A stretch of DNA of 64,000 nt from Prinsepia uniflora (GCA_032719365.1 CM064869.1:27499504-27563503), one strand, 5' to 3'. Shown: positions 36,330 to 48,704, counted from the first letter of the stretch. Made by a program: numbers and translations. The notes: generated from the letters alone by a model not told the origin.

Positions 36330-39289
36330 TGTCAGGACCCGTCCCAAATATTGCCTCGATACCCGGGACGAACCCTGCTCCCGTCTGACAATCACACTTA
36401 CAGTACCAAAAACAACCTTCATACAACTATAAGCATAACTATCAGACGAAGGAGTAAAATATATACAACAGTCAGTCAGAGCATAGTTCTACAAAATGGA
36501 CACAAAAGTCCTACAACGCTAGTCTTGCACCGGAAGAACGTCAGAAGCTCTATGCCTCGATATCTGCCTCAACGTTCACCCCAGCGCTATCACCACGACC
36601 TGGAGGGAAAAATTTAAACCAAAAGATGTGAGTGGACTAAAAGAAAAAAAAACAGAAAGTTTGAAAACCGTTTATTTTCAAATCAACGCTAAGAAACTAG
36701 AACACTCTGTTCCCTCCGTTTTGGAAATCACATGTCTAACTCAGTGATTAAATAATTCTAAACCAAGAAACATCATAAGAAACAGAAACACTATAAAATA
36801 TCATAAGAAACAGATACACTGTAAAATACCATAAGAAACAGAAACACTATAAAACGGATATAGAAATCATAGCATCAGCATCAAATCATCATTTCCGATC
36901 AAACCTGCTGGACCTATCCGAGTCTTTAAAATCAATCAGGCCTTAAATGAAATCCGAGTCTTTAAACTCCCGAGTCTTTAAACTCAATAGGCCTATGGGG
37001 GTAATATCAACATATCCGAGTCTTTAAACTCCCGAGTCTTTAAACTCAATCCGGGCCCGTCCCCCGTCAATATCAATCCGGGTCTTTAAACCCAATATCT
37101 AGATCCAGCAAATCCAATCCATATCCAGTGTAAAACCAATTCGAAGTCTATCGCCAAACTCGAATTCGAAATCCCCGGTTCGAAGCCCTTCCGGCGTTCC
37201 GAATCGACATTCCGAACCCAAATCCGGAAATCCATTCTTATACCCAGAAATCAAACATAATCACAAATCATATTTCATAACCCATTGATCATCATCAGAA
37301 AACATTTATAGGTTGAAATCGCAAATATGGCATCAAAATCCGAAAACCAGCTTTTTCTCGAAAAACGTGCAAAATCTCGGAAATGTCTCGAAAAACGTGC
37401 AAACTCATCAATCACATATAATCATCATTCAAAAGCATAAAAACATATTTAAGATCATAAAACGTCAATAAAACAGTTAGGCATGCTCGAAAGAAAGAAA
37501 GAGTCCACTCACAAATCAGAACAAGTCGGAGCTCCTCGACCGTCTCGGGTGCCTCCCGTCCTGTCAAAATGCACCAAATAGGGTCACAAATACATCAAGG
37601 ATCCTAATCCTAATTTCCCCAATTTTTCGGGAATTAAATAATATTTTAATCCTAGACCCTAAACCATCCGGATTCCCGAACAACCTCCTAACATCGTCCG
37701 ATTCACCCGAAATTTATACCATTGGACTCCTTAGGACATTTAGAACCAAAACCATGTTGGAAGCTTGGCCGGATTCCTCCCCACGCGCCTCCACGCGCCG
37801 CCCAAAGTGGCTGCGCGTGGGCCTCACGCGCCTGCTGCAGTGCCACCGTCTTCCTCGATCGAACCCGGTTCGCACCAGGGCTGCAACCCAGACCGGCGAG
37901 AGCCAATCTCCGCCGTCCGGCCACCATTTCATCTCCTCTCTTTTCCTATAGCTTCGTCCAGGCACCAGGAATTCATCCCCCTCACTCTCCTGGTTCGACT
38001 CAATCCACAGCTTCACGACTGAAGCTCGAAAGAAAACACAAACAACCCCTGTTTTCCTTCCCGGCCGTCCAGTGCTTCCCCCCTCACGGTGCCGATTACA
38101 ACCTCTTCCTAGGACTTCACTGAGTCACTCCCAACTCACAGAAACCTTCGATTCACCCCTGAAGTCCACGACTTCCCGTTTGAACTCACGGCCAAAACAG
38201 AGTACAGAGTACTCGCCGTTGCCTGAACTCCGCCGTGTACACCCCCTTCACGGCGACCGTCACAACCCACTCCTAGGACCTCCCTAAACATCATTGCACT
38301 CGCCAATCCCCTCGATTCTCATCCTACCTTCACGACTTTCAAATTGAAAAACACGGAAAAAAACAGAGGAAGAACACTTACCCTTCGATTCCGTCTCCGC
38401 CCCAAGCGCCGCCGCGTACCACGGTGCTTGTTGGTCTCCCTGCAACCTCCTACGGCTCCCACTGCCTTGTTTTGAGCCACCACACGGCGTAGCTACCACC
38501 CCAGTCTCACGGCCTCTCTGTTTCCCCCTAAAACTCAGCCGTCCACCGTTTAGCCTCCGTGCACGGTTGCAGCTCCAAACCGTGATCAATAGCTCACCCT
38601 CGTCTCTCTTCCACTACCACCAATCACTCTTCACTCACTCACCCCTGGAATCGATCACTGTCTCCCAAAATCTCACCCTCTGCTTCTCTGTGTTTCAAAC
38701 GATTGCACGGTTCAATTTTGTGCTAAGTATGGCCGTGCACACTTGAGAACGGCCTGGAACCATCCAGTGTCCCCCACGTGTCCAGCATCCATAGGTCAGC
38801 ACAAAATATCCCTGCCACTTGCCCTTATCTGATTGGGCTGAGGGAAATGACCAAAATACCCCTCTTGCACAAATTACCATTTTACCCTCACACTTCCAGA
38901 CCCGTAAATATTTCATCCGACGTCCGATGATAGCGTGCCGCCTGTCGTTGTACTCAGGACGTCAAGACCTATCTAACGGTCCTCGGTCTACGTGAAAAAT
39001 TACAAATCCTACAAAAAGTCAACATTTTCCTCATTTAATCAAAATTACGGTAACGCCCCCAATCTTCCGAACGTCATAACTTTTTCTCCGATTGTCCGAA
39101 TCGAACCTGCCACCTGTCTACGGACTCATGACGTCCCTGACTACGTCACGGTCAAGGGTTAACACTCATCCAATCGGTAATTCAAAAAGTCAACTTTTGG
39201 CCTACTATTCACAAGGGCAAAACCATCCTTTTATACAAAACTTTTACAAGATTACATTTTTACCCTTCCCGAAGGTACGGGTTGTTACA
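36330..39289 (-). repeat. 3' LTR of Tekay element
   Basis: 2,960 bp, TGTCAGGACCC to GGTTGTTACA on the plus strand. Central-domain arms TGTGAGTGGAC (36627-36637) and GTCCACTCACA (37503-37513) are exact. The GAGTCTTTAAACTC array is at about 36918-37095 and the paired AAACGTGCAAA motif at about 37371 and 37395. A three-copy AAGAAACAGA-A/T-ACACT repeat lies at about 36770-36850. It is longer than its partner because the other LTR lost about 680 bp and one array block. Confidence 0.93.
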
Positions 39290-39305
39290 ATCTACCCCCC
39301 TAAAA
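39290..39305 (-). other. Polypurine tract of Tekay element
   Basis: On the minus strand TTTTTAGGGGGGTAGAT directly abuts the 3' LTR start TGTAACAACC, as expected for plus-strand priming. Confidence 0.85.
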
Positions 39306-39324
39306 AGAATTTCGTCCCCGAAAT

Positions 39325-39720
39325 TCAGTGAAATAAGTAAGGGTACTGTTCCCGCATCAATGCCTCAGGTTCCCACGTAGCTTCTTCCACTTGATGATTT
39401 CTCCATAATACCTTAACCAAGGGAACCGTTTTCCTTCGTAAAACCTTATCCTTCCAATCCAAAATCGCTACAGGCTGATCTTCGAAACTCAAGTCTTCCC
39501 TCAGTTCAACTGGTTGTGCTTCCAGAACATGCGAATCATCTCGAATATACTTCCGAAGCATAGAAACATGGAAGACATTATGTACCTTTTCCAAGTCTGC
39601 TGGTAAAGCCAATCGATATGCAACAGGACCAATCCGTTCTATGATCTCATAAGGTCCAATGTAACGAGGACTCAACTTCCCTCGTCTGCCGAACCGCACA
39701 ATTCCCTTCCAAGGGGACAA
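39325..39720 (-). pseudogene. Tekay pol C-terminus: integrase tail and chromodomain
   Basis: An open stretch of about 132 codons in frame with the main pol frame and separated from it only by a TGA at about 39731-39733, where the family has Trp in GDWVFLKLSPWKG. It contains GKLSPRYIGPYEIIERIG and VFHVSMLRKYI (integrase tail), then ILDWKDKVLRRKTVPLVKV, LWRNHQVEEATWE and the end MREQYPYLF. That is the chromodomain typical of Tekay/Del elements, thought to target integration to chromatin. Confidence 0.88.
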
Positions 39721-39732
39721 CTTCAGGAAAAC

Positions 39733-42009
39733 TCAGTCTCCTACGGCAAACTCCAAATCCCTGATCCTACGGTCGGCGTAACTCTTCTGTCGGTCCTGAG
39801 CTGCCTTCAATCGATTCCTGATCAGTGCCACTTTTTCCTGAGTAAGGTTCACCAATTCAGAAGTAGTCAACCTCCTCTCACCAACCTCAGTCCAACACAA
39901 TGGAGTCCGACACTGTCGCCCATACAAAGCCTCGTAAGGAGCCATCCCAATGCTCTCCTGATAACTGTTATTGTAGGCGAACTCCATCAAAGGTAAATGA
40001 GACTCCCACGTACCCTGGAACTGTAAGACACAAGCTCGCATCATATCCTCGAGAATCTGAATAGTCCGCTCAGACTGTCCATCGGTCTGAGGATGAAATG
40101 CAGTACTGAAATGCAGTTTAGTCCCAAAAGCTTCCTGTAAGCTCTGCCAAAATTGGGAAGTGAATCTCGGATCTCTGTCAGATACTATCGACTCTGGAGT
40201 CCCATGCAGCCGAATAATCTCATCTATGAACAACTGTACAAACTGCGTCAACCTGAAGTTCTCCCGTACTGGCAAGAAATGAGCAGACTTCGTAAGTCTA
40301 TCTACAATCACCCATACGCCATCGTGTCCCATCGGTGTTCTCGGAAGCTTGAATACAAAATCCATCGTCAGGTGATCCCATTTCCACTCGGGAATTGGCA
40401 AAGGTTGCATTGCTCCATAAGGTCTCTGCCGCTCAGCTTTCACCTGCTGACAGATCAAGCATTTACTGACATATTCTGCAATCTCACGTTTCATCCCTGT
40501 CCACCAGTAATGTTCCCGTAGTGTACGATACATCTTGGTCCCACCAGGATGCATCGCATAAGCTAAACAGTGAGCCTCATCCAGTATCACTTTCTTCAAT
40601 GCTTCATCCTCAGGTACGTACAACCGTCCACCTTTAACTAAGGCTCCATCCTCACGAATCTCAAAGTCCTGTCTCTCTCCAGCCTCGACCTCAATCCGAA
40701 TGATGCCCAAAATGGGGTCCTCAAACTGAGCATCAATAACCTGATCAATCAAAATAGGTCGCACATGGAAACTCGCTAGGAGTGCTCCCTGATCATCCAC
40801 AGTCAACTCCACTCCCAGCCTACGGAGCTCAACCAACAATGGTAATCGTACAGTCCTCAGATGCGACAAAGAACTAGCTGACTTCCTGCTCAGAGCATCG
40901 GCTACCACATTAGCCTTCCCTGGGTGATACTCAATAGTACAGTCGTAGTCCTTAAGCAACTCCAACCAACGGCGCTGTCTCAGATTCAATTCCTTTTGAG
41001 TGAACAAATACTTCAAGCTCTTGTGGTCCGTGAAGATCCTGCACCTTTCGCCGTACAAGTAATGCCGCCAAATCTTCAGGGCATGAACCACCGCAGCAAG
41101 TTCCAAGTCATGTGTAGGGTAGTTCATCTCATGGGGTTTCAATTGTCGGGAAGCATACGCAATCACTTTCCCGTGCTGCATCAAGACACAACCCAAGCCT
41201 TGCAAAGAAGCGTCACTGTACACCTCGAACTCCCCACAATCGTCTGGAAGGGCTAACACAAGAGCAGATGTCAACCGCCTTTTAAGCTCCTGGAAACTCT
41301 GTTCACAGTTCTCATCCCACTCAAACCGAACTCCTTTTCGAGTCAGTCTCGTCAACGGTGCTGCAAGAATAGAAAAGCCCTCAATAAAACGCCAGTAATA
41401 ACCTGCCAAACCCAGAAAACTCCTGATCTCCGTCACCGTCTTAGGCTGTTCCCATTTTGCTACCGCCTCGACTTTCTGAGGATCCACGCTGATACCCTCG
41501 GCCGAAATCACATGGCCAAGAAATCCAACACTGGTCAACCAGAACTGACACTTACTCAGCTTCGCATACAACTGATGCTCCCTCAGAGTCTTAAGCACGA
41601 TTCGCAGATGTTCCTCATGCGCCTTCGCACTCTTCGAATACACCAAAATGTCGTCAATGAAGACAATCACGAAACAATCCAAATATGACCGGAACACTCG
41701 GTTCATAAGGTCCATAAAAGCTGCTGGGGCATTAGTCAATCCAAAAGGCATCACAACAAACTCATAATGACCGTACCTGGTCCGAAAAGCTGTCTTCGGT
41801 ACATCCTCTTCTTTAACCCTTAACTGATGATAACCGAAGCGAAGATCAATCTTCGAAAAGTACTGCGCCCCCTTTAACTGGTCAAACAAATCATCAATCC
41901 GGGGTAAGGGATACTTATTCCGAATAGTTACCTTATTCAGTTGTCTGTAATCCACACACAATCTCAGTCCAACGTCCTTTTCTTGACAAACAATACAGGT
42001 GCTCCCCAA
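39733..42009 (-). pseudogene. Tekay pol: RT, RNase H and integrase
   Basis: A 758-codon open stretch. RT blocks: CVDYRQLNKVTIRNKYPLPR (from residue 18), VMPFGLTNAPAAF and the catalytic FIDD (117-120). RNase H: YSDAS (264-268), DLELAAVVHALK (301 on), TDHK (327-330), VADALSR (369 on). Integrase: zinc H480, H487, C517, C520, then Asp550, Asp611 and Glu647 as the DDE triad, all present. The upstream frame (protease/RT start) is shifted by one base near 41985, after APVLFVKK, and a nonsense codon ends the frame before the chromodomain. Apart from these two lesions and the protease loss, the catalytic residues are intact. Confidence 0.93.
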
Positions 42010-42554
42010 GGTGACATACTCGGTCGAATGAACCCTATATCGACCAACTCTTGCAACTGGGCCTTAAGTTCCCTCAATTCTGCAAGTGTCATGCGATAAG
42101 GAGTCTGTGAGATAGGCTGTGTACCTGGAAGAAGATCAATCATGAACTCGATCTCGCGATGAGGTGGTAATCCTGGCAACTCCTCGGGAAAAACATCGGG
42201 AAACTCCCGCACCACTGGTATGTCCTCCGCCCTCACTGGCGTAGCACGTGTATCCACCACAAGAGCTATGTAACCTTGGCATCCCTTACGCAACAACTTG
42301 CTAGCCTCAAGTGCCGAAATAACTCCAGTAGGAAGTGCACGCTGATCTCCCTGAAACGTAGTCTCTGATAACCCGGGACTCCGAAAAGTCACTCTCCTAT
42401 CGAAACATTCGATAGAAGCATGATGTCTCGTTAACCAGTCCATACCCAAGATAACATCAAAGTCCCGTAGATCCAAGAGTAACAAATCTGCCATTAACTC
42501 AACCTCACCTACCATCACCGGACACTCTCTCAATACCTGAGTCACTACCAACAC
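41964..42554 (-). pseudogene. Tekay protease remainder and RT N-terminus (active site missing)
   Basis: The frame begins MLVVTQVLRECPVMVGEVEL and contains LLDLRDFDVILGMDWLTRHH, the C-terminal half of a Ty3/Gypsy aspartic protease. RT lead-in follows: FPDVFPEELPGLPPHREIEF and FIRPSMSPWGAPVLFVKK. The N-terminal protease half with the catalytic Asp-Ser/Thr-Gly is absent. Gag text running up to EARSAP joins directly to this part at about 42560-42575, with a frame change. The frame shifts again at about 41985 into the main pol frame. Confidence 0.85.
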
Positions 42555-43630
42555 CTCTCCAGTAGGTGTCCCGGTGCTGATCTGGCCTCCTGCTGAGTCA
42601 TAGCAAAAACTAGCGCCTGAGGTCCCGATGACCTACCGCGCCCCCTGGAACTGCTCGTGGCACCACTGCCACCCCTAGGGCCTGCTGCCCCTGACACTGA
42701 AGGAGTACTCCGCCCGGGTTCCGCTGCACCTCTGCCTGCTCCACCCTCCAGAGCTAACAATGGGCACTCCTTCCGGAAGTGTCCTCGCTCTCCGCAATAG
42801 AAGCAAGCATCCCTACCGGGTCCACCGGTATGCCTCCCCGTAGAAGCCACTGAAGTTGCACTCGCCTGAGGAGTCGGCTGTGCCCTAGCTCCTCGAAATC
42901 CCGAGCCCTGTAAACTCCCTGGTCGGCCATACCAGGCTCCACCAGCCGATGACGATCCACCAAAATTACCCCGCTTCGGGGGCCTCTGACTCGATGCTCC
43001 TGGAAATGAATGCTCTCGGCGTCGAACACTGCCCGAGTACTGTGGTCTAGCAGGTAAACTGGCCTCAACCCTGACAGCAGCATCAGACAACTCCCGGAAT
43101 GTAGCAAAAGAGCCAGCTGTCACTATGGCCCTGATCTCTCCCCGAAGGCCCAACTCAAACCGGCGGCACTTCTCCGCCTCGGTAGCCACAAAGGCAGGAG
43201 CAAATCGGGATAGCATCTGAAATCTCTGCTCATACTCAGCTACCGTCATATTCCCCTGCTTTAACTGTAGAAATTCTGCCTCCTTCGCATCCCGGAAAGA
43301 ACGGGGATAGTACTGATCTAGAAACCGCTCCCGGAAAGTCTCCCATGTCACGGTATATGCATCCCAGCTGGACAGTTCCAACGTGTACCACCACTCATAT
43401 GCGGCTCCATCCAGTAAGAAAGTAGCTAACAAGACCCGGTCCTCTGGAGGACAGTGCATCACCCCAAAAATACGCTCGAGTCGGGTGATCCATCGGTGAG
43501 CTTCCTCGGCATCTGCCCCACCGCTGAAAGTAGTAGCCCCAAGTCGCTGGGCTCGCTCAATCGAAGCGCTCTCAGTCCCTCTCGCCGCTTCGTCTTCAGG
43601 TCGTGGAGGGGGTTCACGTCTCGGAGGCAT
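42545..43630 (-). CDS. gag: Tekay Gag polyprotein with CCHC zinc knuckle
   Basis: 361 codons from an ATG at 43628-43630, about 70 bp inside the primer site. A capsid-type core lies at about residues 45-200 (FLLDGAAYEWWYTLE, FRERFLDQYYPRSFRDAKEAEFLQL, MTVAEYEQRF). A glycine/serine/arginine-rich stretch is followed by one CCHC knuckle, CFYCGERGHFRKEC, near residue 278. It would form the virus-like particle that packages the RNA. The last few codons (from about 42575) are out of frame because of the protease deletion, so the natural Gag-Pol fusion is broken. The Gag domain itself looks intact. Confidence 0.9.
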   Translation of the reverse strand: MPPRREPPPRPEDEAARGTESASIERAQRLGATTFSGGADAEEAHRWITRLERIFGVMHCPPEDRVLLATFLLDGAAYEWWYTLELSSWDAYTVTWETFRERFLDQYYPRSFRDAKEAEFLQLKQGNMTVAEYEQRFQMLSRFAPAFVATEAEKCRRFELGLRGEIRAIVTAGSFATFRELSDAAVRVEASLPARPQYSGSVRRREHSFPGASSQRPPKRGNFGGSSSAGGAWYGRPGSLQGSGFRGARAQPTPQASATSVASTGRHTGGPGRDACFYCGERGHFRKECPLLALEGGAGRGAAEPGRSTPSVSGAAGPRGGSGATSSSRGRGRSSGPQALVFAMTQQEARSAPGHLLERCW

Positions 43631-43700
43631 GATCGATCGTACGCTGAAAGAGGCATAAGTTAGTCAAACAACCTAGACCCAACACAAATCGACAACCTAT

Positions 43701-43713
43701 GCTCTGATACCAA
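43701..43713 (-). other. Primer binding site, initiator-Met tRNA
   Basis: Minus strand TTGGTATCAGAGC lies just after the 5' LTR end ...CCTAACA. TGGTATCAGAGC is the standard plant initiator-Met primer site. Confidence 0.93.
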
Positions 43714-45886
43714 TTGTTAGGACCCGTCCCAAATATTGCCTCGATACCCGGGACGAACCCTGCTCCCGTCTGACAATCACACTTACAGTACCAAAAACAA
43801 CCTTCATACAACTATAAGCATAACTATCAGACGAAGGAGTAAAATATATACAACAGTCAGTCAGAGCATAGTTCTACAAAATGGGCACAAAAGTCCTACA
43901 ATGCTAGTCTCGCAACGGAAGAACGTCAGAAGCTCTATGCCTCGATATCTGCCTCAACGTTCACCCCAGCGCTATCACCACGACCTGGAGGGAAAAATTT
44001 AAACCAAAAGATGTGAGTGGACTAAAAGAAAAAAAACAGAAAGTTTGAAAATCGTTTATTTTCAAATCAACGCTAAGAAACTAGAACACTCTGTTCCCTC
44101 CGTTTTGGAAATCACATGTCTAACTCAGTGACTAAATAATTCTAAACCAAGAAACATCATAAGAAACAGAAACACTATAAAATATCATAAGAAACAGATA
44201 CACTGTAAAATACCATAAGAAACAGAAACACTATAAAACGGATATAGAAATCATAGCAGCAGCATCAAATCATCATTTCCGATCAAACCTGCTGGACCTA
44301 TCCGAGTCTTTAAACTCAATCAGGCCTTAAATGAAATCCGAGTCTTTAAACTCCCGAGTCTTTAAACTCAATCCGGGCCCGTCCCCCATCAATATCAATC
44401 CGGGTCTTTAAACCCAATATCTAGATCCAGCAAATCCAATCCATATCCAGTGTAAAACCAATTCGAAGTCTATCGCCAAACTCGAATTCGAAATCCCCGG
44501 TTCGAAGCCCTTCCGGCGTTCCGAACCGACATTCCGAACCCAAATCCGGAAATCCATTCTTATACCCAGAAATCAAACATAATCACAAATCATATTTCAT
44601 AACCCATTGATCATCATCAGAAAACATTTATAGGTTGAAATCGCAAATATGGCATCAAAATCCGAAAACCAGCTTTTTCTCGAAAAACGTGCAAAATCTC
44701 GGAAATGTCTCGAAAAACGTGCAAACTCATCAATCACATATAATCATCATTCAAAAGCATAAAAACATATTTAAGATCATAAAACGTCAATAAAACAGTT
44801 AGGCATGCTCGAAAGAAAGAAAGAGTCCACTCACAAATCAGAACAAGTCAGTCGCGCTCCGTGCGCTCCTCGACCGTCTCGGGTGCCTCCCGTCCTGTCA
44901 AAATGCACCAAATAGGGTCACAAATACATCAAGGATCCTAATCCTAATTTCCCCAATTTTTCGGGAATTAAATAATATTTTAATCCTAGACCCTAAACCA
45001 TCCGGATTCCCGAACAACCTCCTAACATCGTCTGATTCACCCGAAATTTATACCATTGGACTCCTTAGGACATTTAGAACCAAAACCATGTTGGAAGCTT
45101 GGCCGGATTCCTCCCCACGCGCCTCCACGCGCCGCCCAAAGTGACTGCGCGTGGGCCTCACGCGCCTGCTACAGTACCACTGTCTTCCTCGATCGAACCC
45201 GGTTCGCACCAGGGCTGCAACCTAGACCGGCGAGAGCCAATCTCCGACGTCCGGCCACCATTTCATCTCCTCTCTTTTCCTATAGCTTCGTCCAGGCACC
45301 AGGAATTCATCCCCCTCACTCTCCTGGTTCGACTCAATCCACAGCTTCACGACTGAAGCTCGAAAGAAAACACAAACAACCCCTGTTTTCCTTCCCGGCC
45401 GTCCAGTGCTTCCCCCCTCACGGTGGCGATTCCAACCTCTTCCTAGGACTTCACTGAGTCACTCCCAACTCACAGAAACCTTCGATTCACCCCTGAAGTC
45501 CACGACTTCCCGTTTGAACTCACGGCCAAAACAGAGTACAGAGTGCTCGCCGTTGCCTAAACTCCGCCGTGTACTCCCCCTTCACGGCGACCATCAAAAC
45601 CCACTCCTAGGACCTCCCTAAACATCACTGCACTCGCCAATCCCCTCGATTCTCATCCTACCTCCCTAAATCCTCCAAAAAGTCAACATTTTCCTCATTT
45701 AATCAAAATTACGGTAACGCCCCCAATCTTCCGAACGTCATAACTTTTTCTCCGATTGTCCGAATCGAACCTGCCACCTGTCTATGGACTCGTGACGTCC
45801 CGGACTACGTCACGGTCAAGGGTTAACACTCATCCAATCGGTAATTCAAAAAGTCAACTTTTGGCCTACTATTCACAAGGGCAAAA

Positions 45887-48704
45887 TGTAACACCCCGGA
45901 AATTCGAGGATCCCAATATTGTAATTTAATGTGTGATCTGACGCTTTACCCTTGTTTTGGGTATGGTCAAATGTTGACTTTTTGATTGATGAACTAAATG
46001 AACTTTGACCTATGACCGTGACGTAGTTTGGGATGTCACGAGTTCATAGACAAGTGGCACGTCCAATTCGGACGATCAGGGTAAAAGTTATGACTATCGG
46101 AAGTTCAGGGGCATTACCGTAATTTGGACTCTCGGGGAAAATGTTGACTTTTCTTTTGACAACTAATTTTCAGTTGACTCAAGGACCGTTGGGTAGGCCT
46201 CGACGTCCTGAGTCCGTAGACAGGCGGCACGCCGAAATCGGACTTCGTACGAGGGAGTTATGGTCAGAAACGTGAATTCGGGAAGTTCGTGTCTCGGTTT
46301 TCGTGTCAAATATTATATTCAGGAAATCTGATTGGAGGACACCTGGTGAGTGACAAGTGTCACTCACCCATTGGCTAGATTGGATCAGATCCACTATTGG
46401 ATTAATTAACATTTAAACCAGCTTTAAATTCCAGCCCTTGGATTGAAAACCCCTGATCTAATCTGAGCCCTTGATCTAATCATGGAGATCAAATCTGGGC
46501 CGTCCGTTTCCTTCCCTCCATTTCTTTATATTTCCTACCCGAATCGCACACTCTGTCCATTTCGATCAAGCATCCCAGCTAATCACCCACTCACTGTGTC
46601 TGCGTGTTGGGGGACTCCCTGGTGAGGCTGAGCGACGGCAGTGATCACGGCGGAGGACGGCGGCGAGGAAGGAAGCAGGGGAAACCGTGACGGTTTCAAA
46701 CCCAGTTTTTGGTAAACCCATTTCCCGCGTTTTGATTTGTCCTTATTGAATCCTAATAGACTCTAGGAACTTCCAGGGACTTACTGGAATTGAACTCGTG
46801 GCCGGAGGAGCTCAGGGCGGTGACTAAACGGCGACGGAAACCGGTTCTGTTCTTCGAGGTAAGCCCTCGATCCTGTCTGTTTTTCTCGATTTTGATTCCA
46901 TAGAACCCTTTCTGGGATTGAGACGAGCACCTAGGAACAAACTAGGACTGAAATGATGGAGAAATGAAGAAATGGTGACCGGGTCTTGATCGCGGGTCTG
47001 ATCGACCCAAGTTGCAGGCTTTCGGGTCAACCCGTCTGAGGACAGCGGTGATGACGTGGCACCCTGTCAGTCTGTCAGGTGACGAGGACCAACCGTGAGC
47101 CGACACGTGTCACATGTCAGTGCACAGTCAGCACTGACATGTCAGTGACGTGGACCAGTCAGGGACTGACACGTGTCACTGACATGTCAGTGACGTGGAC
47201 CAGTGCCGTGCTGACACGTGGCACATGTCAGATCTGACACGTGGTCTGACAGATCAGCGAGGTGGACCAATCGGATGTTGACACGTGGCACCTGTCAGAG
47301 TCTGACATGTCAGACCTGACAGCTGTCAGATGACGTCAGCATGACGTCATGCTGACGTCAGCGATGACGTCAGCAGAACTGTTCCTGTGTTGACCGACGC
47401 GTTGACCGGCGCGTGGGGGCGCGTGTGAACAGTGTTTCTGGTGGGACCACCACCATTCTTTAGGTTTCGACGATCCGGATCCAACGGCGGTGGTTTCGGG
47501 TCGATCAGAGATCATTAAGTTGGTCGTTTCGGGTCGATCGGAGATCATTAAGTTGGTCAAATTAAGGTTTATTGCCTTGGGAAGCATGTTCGGGCGGCTT
47601 TCCCGGGCCGGTTTCGGCCTAGGCTTTCATGGTTGAATGTTAGGGGTTTGTATTGACCTTTACGAATACTTTGGACTTGACAGGGATCGTACATTTGTAC
47701 CAGGACGAGGGTATACGTTCGGTTTCTAGTAGGATTGTACTGTGAGTGGGCCATTTTCTTAAACCCTTGCGTGCATAAATTTTTTCTGGTTTATTATACT
47801 TATTCACATGCTAAAACAATAATGGTTTTGATGATATGGAAAATATGGTTATGGCACGTTTCACGGTATTTGGGCTTGAGACCCGTCTGATGAAACTTAA
47901 CGATTGGTTCGGATGTTAACTATGTATATATATATGCCTTGCATGTGGATATCAATAAAATGCATTTGTTACTGCACTGTATAGATCCTTCCATATTATA
48001 TTGTCTCCTCCGGATGAGGGACCCCGGAGAGGTCACGGACGTCTAGAACGTCCAGCGTCTATGACGCTAAGCATCGGGGATGCTGTACCCGAACGGGGTT
48101 CGGGGATTGAACTCGGAATTGAGACCCGAGTGGCACGCGTAGCCTTGTGATTGTGACCTTATTGGACGCCAGGGACGTCAGACATCGGGGATGTCGGGAT
48201 TGGAGTGTATAGTGCAGTAGCTAAAATTATGGTTATGGTTTTATTACATGCCTTATGGTTCATATTATATGGTTTATGTTTTTGTATTGTGTTGCACGCA
48301 TGTTTGGAAAACGGAGGGGTAAATTATATGTTTTACTTATCAAACGATTTTGTGAACTTGAGTTTCGGTCCACTCAACTTTAATGTTTTTGATAACCCCT
48401 CCAGGTCGGGAAACTGAGGTAGAGGAGGAACTAGAGGCTGAGGCATAGATCTACTTCTGCGTACCTGAACCCCTGCTGGGCAGTGTACCCGCAGGTTTAC
48501 TTTAGAGTCGTGCTCGCAAATTTGTAATATTGGATTTCATCCCTTGTCTGACATTCGTTTAATTCGGATTTGATGTATGACTTTAATTTAGTTATTTATG
48601 CATTTAAATGTTTTGAGGATAAAATTGGTATGAATTATTGGGTGTCAGACGGGAGCAGGGCACGTCCCCTTGTGGTCCCTGTGGGATCGGGGCGGGTCCT
48701 GTCA
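45887..48704 (+). mobile_element. Tekay-type solo LTR nested in Tekay 5' LTR
   Basis: 2,818 bp, TGTAACACCCCGG to GGGTCCTGTCA, with exact target duplication CAAAA (45882-45886 and 48705-48709). Joining the flanks restores the sequence seen in the other LTR near 39220. Arms are one mismatch each, TGTGAGTGGGC (47741-47751) and GTCCACTCAAC (48368-48378). It contains an interrupted 11-bp-arm palindrome at 46345-46368, a TATA-like TTTATATTT near 46522, a bZIP cluster at 47040-47380, a tandem duplication of about 33 bp at about 47494-47560, and CGTC/GACG repeats at 48030-48190. Confidence 0.9.
47040..47380. promoter_or_regulatory. bZIP palindrome cluster with four phased TGACGTCA sites
   Basis: TGACGTCA occurs at 47331, 47342, 47353 and 47365, spacings 11, 11 and 12 bp, about one helical turn. 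Upstream are TGACACGTGTCA (47167-47178) and many TGACACGTGG and TGACATGTCA elements. TGACGTCA and CACGTG are bZIP cores; activity here is inferred. Confidence 0.6.

Noticed and set aside
37722..38287. Proline/serine-rich open frames in the Tekay 3' LTR, repeated at 45056-45621
   Set aside because: They are the same LTR sequence in two copies. Codon pattern and overlap in three frames suggest GC-rich non-coding DNA.
40153..41256. Plus-strand open frames inside the Tekay pol
   Set aside because: They are shadows of the minus-strand RT and integrase frame.
47831..48640. Independent gene in the GC-rich part of the solo LTR at 45887-48704
   Set aside because: Only short frames occur and the sequence aligns with LTR central-domain features and ends.
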